A stretch of DNA of 64,000 nt from Entophlyctis helioformis (GCA_025526915.1 JAHLKH010000017.1:150070-214069); one strand, 5' to 3'; positions 13,335-25,204 are shown, counted from the first letter of the stretch. The notes: a model not told the origin generated them from the sequence alone. Translations and numbers: made by a program.

Positions 13335-14357
13335 ATGGCCACCCACGGGAATGGAGACGGCCGTACGAGCAGCATCAGCCCGCTGCTGCAGCTCGTCCAC
13401 ACGACCAACAGCTTCACCAAGGCCGACGAGGCCGCAGCGCTGTCGGGCACACCGCCGGCATCCAAGCCGCTGTACATTGCCGACACGCTGGTCGGCATCG
13501 TGCCGGCCTTTGCGCACGCCGCATTCGCCGCCGCCACGGCCGTCTTCCATTCAACTCCGTCCCGGATCACCATGCTGCCGTCGCTGTCGACGTACGACTC
13601 CCGCTCCGCCGCCGTGGCCGCCCTCCTCGCCTCGTGGCGCTCATCCGCCGCCTTTGAGTGTCTGGCCGGCTGGCGCAACGAGCGCTACGACGTCTACGGA
13701 CCAGGCAGCACCAAGCTGCTTGCCATCGAGCGATCGGCCGTCGGGCTGTTTGGCGTGCGGTCTTTTGGTTGCCATTTGAACGGCTACGTCCGCGTGGCGG
13801 CCGACGCTCCCAACGCCTCTGCCGCCGCCTCTGCAGTCGCCTCTACTTCTGCCGCCTCTGAGATCCGCATGTGGATTGCGCGCAGATCGTACACAAAACC
13901 AACGAACCCGGGGATGCTGGACAACATGGTGGGCGGCGGCTTGCCGTGCGGCGTATCACCGACAGCCAATATGATCAAAGAGTGTTCAGAAGAGGCGGGC
14001 ATCCCTGCGGCCATGGCATGCAAGGCACGGCCGACGGGCACGGTCGCCATCTGGGTGCAGTCGCCCACACGCGGCCTGATACCCGACACCGAGTACGTCT
14101 ACGATCTCGAGCTGAGCACCGAATTTGTGCCCGTCGCGGCCGACGGCGAGGTGCACGAGTTCTTTTTATGGGATCTGTCCACGGTCAAGGAGCGGCTCGT
14201 GGCGGGCGAGTTCACTGCAGAGGCCGGCCTGGTCGTGCTGGACTTTTTGATCCGGTTTGGTGTCGTGACGCCAGAGAACGAACCGGCGTATCTCGACATC
14301 CTCGACAGCCTTCGCAGACCGTTCCCGTTCCATGGCCCCAGCCACTTTGCCGCGTAA
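13335..14357 (+). CDS. DUF4743/Nudix hydrolase (YJR142W-like)
   Basis: Single-exon 340-aa protein. The N-terminal half matches the DUF4743 region found ahead of Nudix domains in fungal and plant proteins once described as thiamine-pyrophosphokinase-related; in yeast this family dephosphorylates oxidised thiamine diphosphate derivatives. The C-terminal half is a Nudix fold: MWIARRSYTKPTNPGMLDNM, then the Nudix box GGGLPCGVSPT...KECSEEAGI (residues about 195-218). In the box the usual Arg of REUxEE is Lys, and the glutamate eight residues upstream is Val, as is usual in this subfamily. The end includes VHEFFLWDL. The first in-frame ATG is 13335-13337. It is 184 bp downstream of the IQ-CH-DH gene; the gap is rich in CTGTC/TCTGT repeats. 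Confidence 0.85.
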   Translation: MATHGNGDGRTSSISPLLQLVHTTNSFTKADEAAALSGTPPASKPLYIADTLVGIVPAFAHAAFAAATAVFHSTPSRITMLPSLSTYDSRSAAVAALLASWRSSAAFECLAGWRNERYDVYGPGSTKLLAIERSAVGLFGVRSFGCHLNGYVRVAADAPNASAAASAVASTSAASEIRMWIARRSYTKPTNPGMLDNMVGGGLPCGVSPTANMIKECSEEAGIPAAMACKARPTGTVAIWVQSPTRGLIPDTEYVYDLELSTEFVPVAADGEVHEFFLWDLSTVKERLVAGEFTAEAGLVVLDFLIRFGVVTPENEPAYLDILDSLRRPFPFHGPSHFAA

Positions 14358-14385
14358 CGAGCCGTGGCTGCATCGATCGTCACCA

Positions 14386-14494
14386 ACTGTCCGACACACA
14401 CACACAACCTACAGGCGGAATGAATGCTAGAGAATATGTATTGTCAAACTACCCCATCCAAAAACACACACGCACACACACACATATTACGAGC
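14386..14494. repeat. (CA)n microsatellite between convergent genes
   Basis: Two short CA-rich tracts (about 14393-14405 and 14462-14486) lie in the 255-bp gap where the Nudix gene and the kinase gene converge. No other feature is seen in the gap. Confidence 0.7.
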
Positions 14495-14612
14495 TTGTCG
14501 CGACCTGCTCCTCCGCCATGTGCCGCCGCACGACAATCCAAACAGCCTCGCATCGCACCACGCCACGCCACACCAGCAGATGCATAGACAGTCCAAGCCA
14601 CCGTCCTCTTGA

Positions 14613-17360
14613 TCAGTAGTATCGGGCCAAGAACACGCAGAACGCGCAAATCAAGACAGCAGCCTGAATCGCCGAGACCGGATATGCTGTGCCCCAACGG
14701 CCGCTTGCGTAGGTGTTGTCGCCGGCGGTCTGCCAGTCACACGCACGCACCGTCATGTGAGCCACAAACTCTGGCAAAAAGGCAGGTGAAACACGTCACA
14801 ACACTTACTGCGGTTGGCAAGGTGCATCACTCACGCCATTGGGTCCTGTCCCTGTCCCGGATGCAGACGCAGATGCAGACGCGCCAGGGCCGGTTGCAGG
14901 CGATGCGGCAACAGTGGCAGACTGGCCGCTGAGCGGACTGCCATGGTGCTGCGCCGCGTGGCTGGCCGTTGTGATCATGAGCCCCGAGACCGAGTTGCTG
15001 GGTGCAATGTCCAGCCGGCCAAACGACAGCGACCGCACCATGGTTCTCAGAATCGGCTGTCGTTGGTGTTGGCAGGTGTCTGTCGTGTCAGTTCCCGCGT
15101 CACATCACGCGCAGCTGCGTGGGGGGTTGGCAAGGGAGGCAAGCATGCACGTTACCTCGCGTTCAGGAGCGACTGTGTAGGCTGGCTTGGTCGTCGACCC
15201 ATGGGCAGACACGGACTGGGGATGAGAGCCCGGCTGGCCGCGACTGGAGCCACTGCTCGCGCCATGTCCCACCGCACTGGCTCCAAGAGGCGGAGTGGGA
15301 GGTGCAAGCGGGCCACTGCCACGCGGCGGCACACTCGACAATGTCTGTGCAGGAGCCGTCGTCTTGCTTGTTCCCGACGCACCAGACGGCAGGGGCGGTG
15401 AAGACAAGGGATCGCCATCCGCTGCCATGTGATCGCCTGAGGACCGCGCAGGGCCAGTGTGCTGGTGCGGGTGCGGGTGCTGCAGAGAGTGCGCAGGGTG
15501 GACATGTCCAAGCGATGACGCTGCGAGCGATGTTGACGGTGCAGACGACGCCATGGTGCCACTTGCAAACGACGTCATGCCCACTTGGTACGCCGTATCT
15601 GACGCGGTGGGTGCCGTCACAATCATGGCCGCGCTGGTCGATTGGTGCTGGTGCTGGTGCTGGTGTTCGGCAGCGCCAGCATGGCCAGGTGTGCCGGGCA
15701 TCAGGCCTGGCGGGCCATCCTTTTCAATCGAGTCGTGCCCACTACCCGACGCGGGGCTGCTTCCCTGGCCATCGCCCAGCTGATCAGCAGCAGGCAGCGC
15801 CGCCCACGCACTGGGCTGGCCGCCGTTGAGCAGATCCCAGTCATACGGCACATCGAGCGGCATCCCCGAGCAATGGAACAGCTGGTCCATCAGCCCCGAC
15901 ACGTACGCGTAGTCTGGCGTCATGGTGTACGTCAGACTGACAAGGTGGTTGTAGAACGCGGACACGGGACTCGGGAGCCCTGCAAAAAGCTCCGGGGACG
16001 TTTGAGCCTGCTTGAGTCTGCCAATCTTGTCCTTTTCCTTGCCCTTCCAGGGAAGCGTGCCCGTGAGGAACTCGACAATGATGTAAAAGAGAGACCAGAG
16101 GTCGTCGGCACGGCAGAGCTCCATGCCCAGATGAGCGGCCACGGATGCGTAGCGCGCTGTGCCACGGAAGCCGACCTTGCTGCGTGCCTGTGTCACATTT
16201 GGTTGCAGGATATGCAGTCACGCTCAAGTGTGAGTAGTCGCGCCACAAACACGCGCACAGGGTGATGGGAAGTGGGCATGCAAGCGTATCACGACGTACA
16301 TCGCGGACTCGGCCAGATGCTGATCGGTACCGCCGCGCAAGCCCGAAATCAATCAGGAAGCACCGGTACCGACCAAACTCATCCACATGTCTTGATCCTT
16401 GAGCAGCGAGGCAAAAGTTGCCGGGCTTGATATCACGGTGGAGAATGCCAATCGCGTGCACGGCTTCAATGGCGTGCAGCATCTGCTTGGCGAGCAAGGC
16501 GGTTGTGGCGATGCTGAACTTGCCATTGGTGCGTTTGCGGAGATCCGACAGACTTGAAGGCGGCATGGTCAGTGTGTGCACGTGCAAGGGTGTGCAGGTG
16601 CAAAGATGATGTCGGCGAGACTTGCGGGCTATGGGACTTACTTGGTGCCGAGAAGCTCCATGACAAGGTAGCTGTAGATGGGACCTTCTTTGGCGACAGG
16701 ATCCGACGGCTCGACATTGGGGCTGCGAGGTGAATAGAACCGTCCGCACGCAACAAATCCACACACATAGGGCGATGCTTGCATCACAGGCATGTCAGCC
16801 CACGCCAGCAACAGGCACACACGCAGAAGATCGGCGACTCACTTTGGAGCTTGGACAGGATGGACACTTCGAGCTTGAGCACGGCCTTTTTGCAGTAGGG
16901 CGACTCGACCTTGATGGCAACACGCTCGTTGGTGGAGAGATCGATGGCGAGGTACACTTCGCCGAACGCTCCTTTGCCGAGAATGTTGGTCTGCAGGGGG
17001 AGTGGACATGCCGAGCCAAGCATCATGCATGTCGCACACGTCACATCATGCACACCGCGCAAGCGAGAAAAGCAGCAGATTGTGGACACACGGGCACGTT
17101 GCGATCAGCATCCTTGATCTGGATTGACGCTGGATCTCGAGCAAGCTTACGGAATGGCATTGCCACAGATTCAAGTGGGGACAAGGGGGGGTGTGGCGAC
17201 AAGACATGCTCACCAGCTTCCACCGGCTCTTGATGACGGTGTTCTCGAGTGTGGGCAGCACAGGCGGCTGTGCGGTGGACGGCGTGTCGGGTGCCATGGG
17301 GGTCGGTGCAGCAGCCGCAGCAGCAGCGGCGACGGCGGCAGGGGCTAATGCAGTCAGCAT
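14613..17360 (-). CDS. Tau-tubulin-kinase/CK1-family Ser/Thr kinase with C-terminal membrane anchor
   Basis: Multi-exon kinase closest to the TTBK branch of the casein kinase 1 group. In order: LENTVIKSRWKL just before the kinase fold; the glycine loop LGKGAFGEVYLAIDLSTNER; AIKVE with the ATP lysine; VMELLG; the catalytic loop HRDIKPGNF; DFGLARRY; GFRGTARYAS (the CK1-group substitute for APE); DDLWSLFYIIVEFLTGTLPW; and YVSGLMDQLF. About 350 residues of Ser/Pro/His-rich linker follow. The final exons splice in phase to GRWGTAYP and then a hydrophobic stretch, AIQAAVLICAFCVFLARYY, directly before the TGA (14613-14615). That is a plausible tail anchor. The start is the ATG at 17358-17360. About 16 residues between KSRWKL and the glycine loop depend on an uncertain small exon near 17100-17150. 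Activity should be intact because the Lys, HRD and DFG residues are present. Confidence 0.85.
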
Positions 17361-18284
17361 GGCCAGCTTGGGCGAATGTGACGTTGGACAGCTGGGGGGC
17401 TGGGCTGGCTTGGCGAGATGTGGGAACTGCCTGCAGACAGATGGCGAGTGGCAGGTGGGCAGGCGTGGGATGAGCGCGACAACGTCACGATTGACGGCAG
17501 TGGGCCACTTGGCGTGCAGATCCTCCGCTTGGCAGCGGCGGTGGTTGTTGTTGTGGTGGTGGTGGTGGTTGTGCAGCTGAATGCAGATGCAGATACAGAT
17601 GCAGGCGCAGATGCAGGTGGCAGCTGGCGTGCGGTGGAGATGCTTTCCGGTGGCTGGTGGCTCTGTTGCTGCGCGTCTGGATGTGCAGACAAGCCAGACA
17701 AGCCAGACAAGGCAATGTGCGTGCAAAGGGCAGTCAGTGCATGTTCAACCGCCGCTGCTCGACTAGCGGCAGCAAGAGAAGCAGCAAGATAAGCAGCAGC
17801 ATCCAAGAGCCAGCACAGCCCGTGGCTGAGTTGCACTCGGCGCATTCAATGCCATTCAACGCATCTGGCCACTCACAGCGTTGGCTGCTGGAGAAACGAG
17901 GCGGGCTTGAGCAGGAGCAGGAGCAACAACAACAAAGAAGGAAACAGTCGGTGTTTGGGCCTGCGAGTAAGAGGTATCTGGCCGTGAGAGCTGCGCGTCT
18001 GTCTGTCTGTGAGTGTCTGTGTGTGTGTGTGTGTCTGTCTGTGTGTGTGTCTGGCTGGCTGTCTGGCTCTTGACAGATACAGCGTCGGAAGGCAAGTGCG
18101 GCCCAACAGCGAATTCAAGGCATTTGAGGCAGGGGCGACTGGGACTGGGACTCCATCGGTTGGCGGAAGCTGGCGCTGGGCGGGGGAGCACGGCGAGCAT
18201 GCTGGCTGGCACTGGCTGGCTCTGGCTGGTGTCGGACATTGGCTGGTCGTGTTCTGGATCAATCGCGTGAAGACTCCGCCGCGT

Positions 18285-18323
<39 letters not shown>

Positions 18324-18736
18324 TGATGTCTGCGGGCGGAGACTCACTCGACAGCGGTGCGTGCACGGCATTCACACGACACCGGCGGCATGGCTGGGTG
18401 CACGGCATTGCAATGCGCAACGGAGATGCGGATTGCGGCGGGGGTTCAGCTGCTGCAAGCTGCAACGAGCTGCAGCGAGCCGGCGTGGCGGAGGGGGCGG
18501 AGGGGGTGGCGGGGGCGGAAGTACGGGCGAAAACGCCAATCTGAACTGGCGGAGGGCGGCGTCGATGTCGAGGCGGCAGTGCCGCGACGGCACATTGACG
18601 TCTCTGGTGGAATGGGCTCGTCGCAGTGGAGCATTCCGATCGTCTGCTGGAACCACAGGCCGGTGATCCAGAGCAAATGTATGGAAAGAAGGGTGCCCAA
18701 ACACGGGATATGTAGACGGTGTGTTGCATTCCAAGA
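17361..18736. other. Gap without a recognised gene; simple repeats
   Basis: No conserved coding signal was recognised on either strand between the kinase start and the phosducin-like stop. The stretch carries a (TG)n-rich run near 18010-18055, nine GGCT units at 18286-18321, a GT-rich run near 17540-17575 and proline-coding CCGCC-type runs near 18490-18520. A short minus-strand Pro-rich open frame (about 18372-18734) is possible coding but has no homology I can name. Confidence 0.5.
18286..18321. repeat. (GGCT)9 tetranucleotide repeat
   Basis: Nine perfect GGCT units in non-coding sequence. The same CTGN-type tetranucleotide family recurs in introns across the window (for example near 7785 and 32480). 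Confidence 0.9.
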
Positions 18737-19801
18737 TCAGTTCCAGTCATCGTCATCGTCATCACCGCCGTTGCCTCTGCTGCCCTTGTCCACGCGAGAA
18801 AAGCCCGTGCGGATGCCCGACCGGCCGCCGCCGTGCTCGTCGTCGTCGTCGACATCGTTGTCCTCGTCGTCGTTGCGCCTCGATCCCGATCCAGACTTGG
18901 ATGCCTCGGCACCCTCAAACGCGCCCATGGCCTTGAAGTACATCTCGACCGAGGCAACCGTTGCGCCAGCCCCACCAAAGTCGCCCATGCCCATGATCTG
19001 CCGCCTGAGATCGCCGTTTGTGTACACGAGGATGGTGGGCACGTTGCGGTCGGGGTAGTTTGGGATGCACAGGTCGGCGACGATCTTGCAGAACTTTGTT
19101 GCCTTGTACTTGTCGGCCAGCCGGTCGAGGATGGCGTTGAGCAGCTTGCACTGCGGCAGGTAGTCTTGGAAGAGATGGACAATGACCCACGAGGTCTTTG
19201 AGGCGTCTGTGACCTGGACGGTGTAGTCGGGCTTTGAGATCTGGTACACTCTGCCGTACTTTTCGAGCGACAGCTGTGCACGCATGTCGGCCAAGCGCTG
19301 GCGGCGGTAGGATCTGTCGCAGGCAAGGGGATGAGCGTGAGTGTGTGAGCGAGGGTGGTCGTATAGGTGGTCATACAGGTGGTCATGCAGGAGGGCAGGT
19401 CGACTAGACAAGGCAGACTAGACAAGACAAGACAGACAGATAGACAGGCTCACTCCAGGATGCGGTCGTCCTCCAGGTCCTCCAGCTCGTCCAGCTCGTC
19501 GAGCGAGCGGTCCTCGAGGGCCTTGCCGTTGCGGTGCTCGTTGATGGACTGCTCGAGCAGCTCCAGCACTTGCTCCTCGGTGATTTCGGCCTCCTTCTGC
19601 GGCAGGATGCCCTTGGCCCGCAGCACGTCGTTCCACTCTGTCGGGTGTGGTGGTGGTGGTGGTGTGAGTGTGGGTGGGAGACACGGGCACCGAGTGGCCT
19701 GTTAGCAGACCCAAGCGAGACCCCAAACGAGACCCCAAACGAGACCCCAAACGAGACCCCAAGAGTGGCCCGCACGCACCAGTGTCTTGCACGTCGCCCA
19801 T
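18737..19801 (-). CDS. Phosducin-like protein 2/3 (Plp2/PDCL3/VIAF)
   Basis: A 260-aa thioredoxin-fold co-chaperone that delivers actin/tubulin-type clients to the CCT chaperonin and is essential in yeast. Exons 19780-19801, 19454-19637 and 18737-19313 join in phase (22+184+577 nt). The spliced start MGDVQDTEWNDVLRAKGILP is the family signature, followed by the acidic helix with EEQVLELLEQSINEH. The thioredoxin core contains YTVQVTDASKTSWVIVHLFQ, YLPQCKLLNAILDRLADKY, KFCKIVADLCIPNYPDRNVP and TILVYTNGDLRRQIMG. The C-terminus is acidic and Gly-rich, ending DDDDDDWN. Intron 1 contains five near-perfect GAGACCCCAAAC units. Start codons of this gene and the Mtc1-like gene are 53 bp apart. Confidence 0.92.
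19704..19765. repeat. 12-bp minisatellite inside phosducin-like intron 1
   Basis: About five tandem copies of GAGACCCCAAAC on the plus strand, wholly within intron 1. Representative of the short tandem repeats found in many introns of this window. Confidence 0.85.
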
Positions 19802-19854
19802 CGAATGACCTGGTTTGTGGCGTCGCCGGCAACTCTCGCCATCAGCCGGCAGCC
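19802..19854. promoter_or_regulatory. 53-bp bidirectional promoter/5' leader
   Basis: The only sequence between the ATG of the phosducin-like gene (minus) and the ATG of the Mtc1-like gene (plus). No TATA box is visible. Both leaders must fit here or transcripts must start inside the neighbouring gene. Confidence 0.6.
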
Positions 19855-21720
19855 ATGGCCAGCAATCCGCCGCGACCCAACACCCAGCAGGACGTCATGA
19901 GGTACGCTGCCCATGCAGAGCCATGCAGAGCCATGCAGAGCCAGACCGCCGCGACCGTGGCCCGCACTGACCGGCGCCGCCCTACCCGCTGCCCAGGTTC
20001 CTCGAGGACCTGGACTCGTTCACCGTGCCGACCAAGCCGACCAAGCCGTCTGGGCCGGCTGGTGCCACGGCGTCTACTGCGTCGTCTGCGTCGTCCGCGG
20101 CCATAGCGTCTGTGGCCAAGAGCGCGGCGTCGTCCAGCGACATTCTGAACTTCCTGGACGAGATGGCCGGCCCCGCTGCTGCTGCTGCTGCTGCTCCTGG
20201 CCCCGCTGCGTCTGCCCGTGCTGCCTCCAAGCCGCCGTCCACGTCCACGTCCACGTCCACGTCTGCATCCGCGTCTGCTGCTGCTGCTGGCGCGACTCAC
20301 GCTGCCAAACTGCCTCGCCCGCCGTCGGTGCCTGCAGCAGCTACAGGTCTCCGTGCTGCTGGCCCTGCTGGCCCTGCTGGCCCTCCTCCTACTTCGGCAG
20401 CTGCTTCTGCTTCTGCTGCCCCTGCGCCGCCGTCTGCAAGCAGCGTGCGCCAGCCGCCCATCCACCAGCAGCCGCAGCCTCCATCGTCCATGGTCCCGCC
20501 ATCCACATCTCACAACGACCACAACCACAACCACGATCACGATCACAAGCAGGACCACCCATCCTCTGCCGGTGCTGCCGGCTCGGACTGGACGTGGGGA
20601 TCCATCTGGGCCACGGCTGCCACAACCGCATCCGCTGCCACGGCCCGCGTGTCCGCCGTCACCGTCAAGGGTCTCGAGACGGCCAAGGCCATGGCCGAGC
20701 AGACGGCCCACACCGTGACGTCCAACGACCACGTCAAGGGCCTCTACGCCGGCGTGGCCCCCGAGATCTCCAAGCTCGGCACCGACCTCTCCAAGCTCGC
20801 CACGTCCATTGCAGACACGATCGCGCCGCCCATCAGCGCATCCAGCGGCAGCCACGGCGGCTCGCACGGCTCCTCGGCCTTTGCCCCGCTCGTGACCGTG
20901 TGGATGTGCGCCGAGCTGCGCGACGCGGACGGCCTCGACGTGCTGCACGACTTTGTGCAGTCGACCGCCAACGAGATGTGGGTGCGGCCGTTCCATGCCG
21001 GCGCGGACCCCAAGACCGGCATGCCGCTGATGCACGACGTGCAGCAGCATGTCGATGCGTCGGCTGGATCGCCTGCAGAGTCTCGCCCGGCGGATCTGTC
21101 GACACAGCCGATCGCGCCTGGCACGACCCTCAGGTGCGGCCATGTGTGCAACAAGGCGGTGGTCAACAGCGTCAAGGATCCCGACCCCCTCATTGCAAAG
21201 TCGCTTGGCGAGGCGATCGAGCACACCGAGGCAAGCCCCCCGTCATGCCATCCCCAAGCAGTGTGTTGTCCTGTGCTGAGCTGGACTGACTGAATGACCG
21301 CGTGCCATGGTGTGCACACAGGCGATCATTGGCAGACTCGAGAAGCTCGCACAAGCCAACCCACCGCCGCAGCTGCCAGCGTCGGCGCATGCAGCGTCGC
21401 CCACTGGCGCGGCAACAGTGGTCGCCAGCCCGCTCTCGGCATACCTTGTTATCCAGCCCTTCACCACACAGCTGCCGCCGTCGCTGCTGTCCGAGACGCC
21501 GCAGACACACACGCAGTATCTGTGCACCTTGCTGTGCGATGCGGGCGAGGCTGGACTCTTCTCGCCGCGCGCCATCTCGCAGTCGGTGCTCACACGCGAC
21601 ACCGTGCCATCCGCCCCGCTCAACCACGTGCGCTGGGAGACCACCATGCATCGCAGGGTCATTGAAACGTCCGTCGCAGACTTGTGTGAGGAGCTCGTGG
21701 TCGCTCTCCAATGGTCATGA
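19855..21720 (+). CDS. Maintenance of telomere capping protein 1-like (Mtc1, DUF5427)
   Basis: A 559-aa protein from exons 19855-19901, 19997-21230 and 21322-21720 (47+1234+399 nt, in phase). It begins MASNPPRPNTQQDVMRFLED and has a long Ala/Ser/Pro linker with SSDILNFLDEM. A central amphipathic segment follows (DWTWGSIWATAATTA ... GLETAKAMAEQT), then the conserved block VTVWMCAELRDADGLDVLHD. The end, CEELVVALQWS, is typical of the Mtc1 family. Yeast Mtc1 is a cytoplasmic/COPI-associated protein with genetic links to telomere capping; the biochemical role is unclear. Intron 2 appears to be GC-AG: the donor is CCGAG|GCAAGC and the acceptor CACACAG|, and the phase sum supports it. Intron 1 has three copies of CCATGCAGAG. 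Confidence 0.75.
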
Positions 21721-21885
21721 GTCTGCCAGGAATTAACAAGCCAACAAAGAACACGGTGTGGTGCAATGTGATGGTGGTAGTGGGCCAATATTCTTTTGTT
21801 GCTGCTTTTTGTACATGCATTTTTGCCAGCCGTTCAAGGCGAGGTTGGTTTTAGGGGGAGCTGCAGCGTGGGTGAACAGTCCCGC

Positions 21886-24800
21886 TCAGAAGGGATGTCC
21901 GCCCAGTCGCTCGAGGATGGTGTGAGCCACCGCATCGTCGTCCAGATCCACGTCATCGTCATCGTCATTGTCGTCATGCTCGCCAGAGTGTCGACCGCCG
22001 GTGCCACCGTCGCCGCCGTGACCATGGCGGTCCTGCGACGACGCGCTAAAGTACATGGACGGTGCAGCAGACGAATAGACGGTGTGGGTCGACTGCGCAA
22101 GATGCATCGCGTCTGCCGAATGCGGCGATGCAGAAGCGGGAGAGTGCGTCTTGCCTTGCGGAGGCCCGATGGGTCGGGTCGTGGCCGTGGCCGTGGTCGC
22201 AGTGGACAGCGGTACTGAAAGTGCGCTCGGCTGTGGCGGTGAGATGCCGTACTGGCGCGTGGTAGAGAGACGTCCGCTGGATGATGCAGCCGTCGCTGCT
22301 GAGGCCACGGACGAGAACGACGTGTCTGCACCATGCCCACGCGAGCCGGGCTGCCTGTGCGCAGATACCATTGCTTCTGCCATGGCAACAGAGGCACCGG
22401 CACCGCCAGCCGTTCGTGTCGCTGTGGTAGCCGTGGCACCGGAGCCAGGCGAGTCCAGCTGGCCAGATATCGAGGCAGACGACGACGCGGTCGACAGCGA
22501 CAACCGCATGGGCTGTCCAGAAAGCATCTGCGTGGCAGACACGGCGGCGGTGTCGCTGCCAGCAGACGGCCCACCACTGCCGGTCTTGGCCTCGCGCTTC
22601 CGCTTGGCAGACTCCTTGAGCCTGTCCCACCGCTCCTTGTACTTGGCCATGGCCTCCTTCTGCGCGCGTGTTGGTTGGGCATCGCACGCGTGAGAGCCTG
22701 GCCAGTGCGTCAGGCGTCAGGGACTGGTGCTGCAAGACTCACATTCCGCTCATTCTCGTCGCGTGTCGCTCGCAGCTCATCCTCGAGCCGCTGGACACGC
22801 GCCATCAGTGCCTTGGGGTCCGGCAGCCCTTGGCTTGGCGGCGGTTGGGGTGGATGCTGCCGCGTTCCACTCGGCCGCTGCCCACTTATACCGCCAGGTG
22901 TGGGCAGTACGATGGATGATCCAGACGATTCAGACAAGCCAGAGCCAGAGCCAGATCCAGATCCAGATCCCGAGCCAGATCCGGATGCAACGGCTGATCC
23001 AACGACGGATGCAGATGACGGCCCTGCAGCCACACCGCCACTCTCATGGCTGCCCGTTCCGGCAAGTCCAGCAACACTAGCAGACGCGTTCATGTACCGC
23101 TTTTTGGCATGCTTCTGCACATCCTGCCGGAACTGCATGATGCTGCTCTTGAGCATGTGGTTCTCTTCCACAGCCTGTCAATACAGAGTCTGTGATGAGT
23201 ATCTGCTTGTCGCACACTGCTCGCACACTGCTTGCACAGACCTTTTCCAAAGTAGCCAGCCGCTTGGTGAGCTTGTCGACCATCTGCTTGAGATGATCGT
23301 TTTCGATCTGGTACTCTTCTAGCGTCTTGCTGCGCAGTGGCCGATGCAGCAGCCTGTTGACCACCATTGCAGTTGTCGGCCAGTCAGCGTGCGCCGGTAG
23401 CCAAGGACCCATCGCAGATACTCACCCTCGACGATCATCCCCACGCGATAAGCTGCCGCTGCGTGAATGAGATGCGCCACTATCGACGCCCTCTGAGCTG
23501 CCATGCGGCATTGTGTTTGCTCGCTGCAGTTGCGGCGACCGCGCATTGCCGCCAGTCCGCTGCATGCCGCCCAGCGTCCGAAGCGGGGATCCGCTGCCCA
23601 TTCCGGAGCCGGGTACTTGTGCCGCAGACGGCACGTCAGGCGGCACCAGCATGTACGACTGCAAGATGGCAGTATTCTGCATCGGGTCAGTTCCGTCATA
23701 CTCTGGCGGCGATTCGGGCCGTTCAGCGGAACGCCAGTATTGCTGCTGCTGTTGGTGTTGCTGTTGCTGTGCCGGCTTGCCTTGCTCGGCTACCACAGCC
23801 TGGGTAGCCAACCCTGTCTGGTGCACGTCGCGCCGCTCGCCCTGCAGCGGCACAGACGCAAACGCCACCGGCCCGCTCACGGATATCTTCTGCACCAGAC
23901 CCTCGACCGCATCCCAAAACTTGTTGAACGGGTCCTCGGACGTGTCCTGATCCTGTCGGCCGTGATCGCCGCCACCGCCCATCTCTCGCGCATGGTCGTC
24001 GAGCACAAGGTACGAGTGGCCAATCGAGTGGTCGGAGATGGTCGACTGGTCAAGCGAGGTGACGGGCACCGTCGCGGGCTCGAACCCGGATCCATGCTGC
24101 AGTGTCTGGTGTTGGACATGAGCGAAGCCCTGCTGCTGTGCCATGACGTTGCCAGCAGGAGATGTGCGCACGACAGCGCTGCCAGGTGCAGATCCCGGCA
24201 TGACGGTGCTGTCCGACAGCGTCTGGCCGACAAAGAACTGGCGCGATCCGAGCATGGAAGCGTCGGGCGGTGCAGTCCTATGTTGCTGGTGCTGCTGCTG
24301 ATGCAGCAACGGACGCGGGTGTTGTTGCTTGATGGCGCTCGCATCGTGCCGCTGAGAGGTCGAGCTCGCAGCGGGCAGGCCAGATGCCGCAGACGGCCCA
24401 GTGGGCGAGTCCGGCTGGCCGCGGCCGGCGCTTGACGGCGACGACGACGATGACAACGATGGCTGAGGCAGCGTCACAGCAGCCGTCTGCGATGAGCTTG
24501 ATGATGCCGTCGGAGTCGAGTACAGGTGGATTGCACCCGGCCGCTTCTGGATGGGCAGCTGGAATCCTCGCTGGGCGGCCGGTGCAGGCGCCGTTGCTGG
24601 TGTAGGTGTAGGTGCTGGTGCCGGTTGTGCTGCCGGTTGTGCCTGTGTCTGCGGTGTTGGAGACGGCGATGCAGACGGTGCAGGCGACGGCGTTGCGCGG
24701 CTGGGCAGCGATGCCGTCGTCGTCGTCGTCGTTGTTGCTGCTTGTGGTGGTGGTGGTGGAGGTTGCTGCAGCCTGCGCTGAAGCTCCTTGCCGCTGCGGG

Positions 24801-25204
24801 TGTGGCTGGCGTACAGCAGCTTGAGCGTCTTGACGGCCTGGGCAGCCGCCTGAGCGTCAGTGCAGGCAGCCGTGTGGGCAGCGACGCACGCACGAACAGA
24901 CGCACGCAAGCACGCACGCACGCACCTCTGGGTCGGACGTGTCGTTCATGGCCAGCAGGAACTGCTCGGCGGCCCGGAAGTGGGCCTCGACAGCCTTGAG
25001 CAGCTGGCCGCGGCTGGCGTGGTCGTCGGCGGCAGCAGCAAACGCATTGGCCTGTGCGGTGTGCACGCACGGTCAGTGCCAGCGCTCAGTGCGAGCATCC
25101 CTTGCCAGCATCCCTTGCCAGCATGGGATCGGCAGCCGCACCTTTTGCGCAGGCGACTCGTGCTGCATCTGCTGCATCTGCGTCTGGTCCTGCATCTGCT
25201 GCAT
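21886..25204 (-). CDS. MIT-domain autophagy protein, NRBF2/Atg38-like
   Basis: Multi-exon protein. The first exon encodes a short Met/Gln-rich start (ATG 25202-25204) and splices to ANAFAAAADDHASRGQLLKA, VEAHFRAAEQFLLAMND and, after an intron, AVKTLKLLYASHTRSGKELQ. Together these form an MIT-like three-helix N-terminus as in NRBF2/Atg38, a regulator of the Vps34 PI3-kinase complex in autophagy. The middle holds DPFNKFWDAVEGLVQKIS, a motif seen in fungal relatives, then the coiled coil LEEYQIENDHLKQMVDKLTK with RLATLEKAVEENHMLKSSIM. The tail is Ser/Thr-rich and ends in the acidic AVAHTILERLGGHPF. Pro/Ser/Gln-rich linkers make up most of the length. The assignment rests on domain order; the Vps34 link is inferred. 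Confidence 0.65.

Noticed and set aside
18259..19425. 388-aa minus-strand frame overlapping the phosducin-like gene
   Set aside because: Same strand but a different frame from the conserved thioredoxin-fold exons; Pro/Ser-rich shadow.
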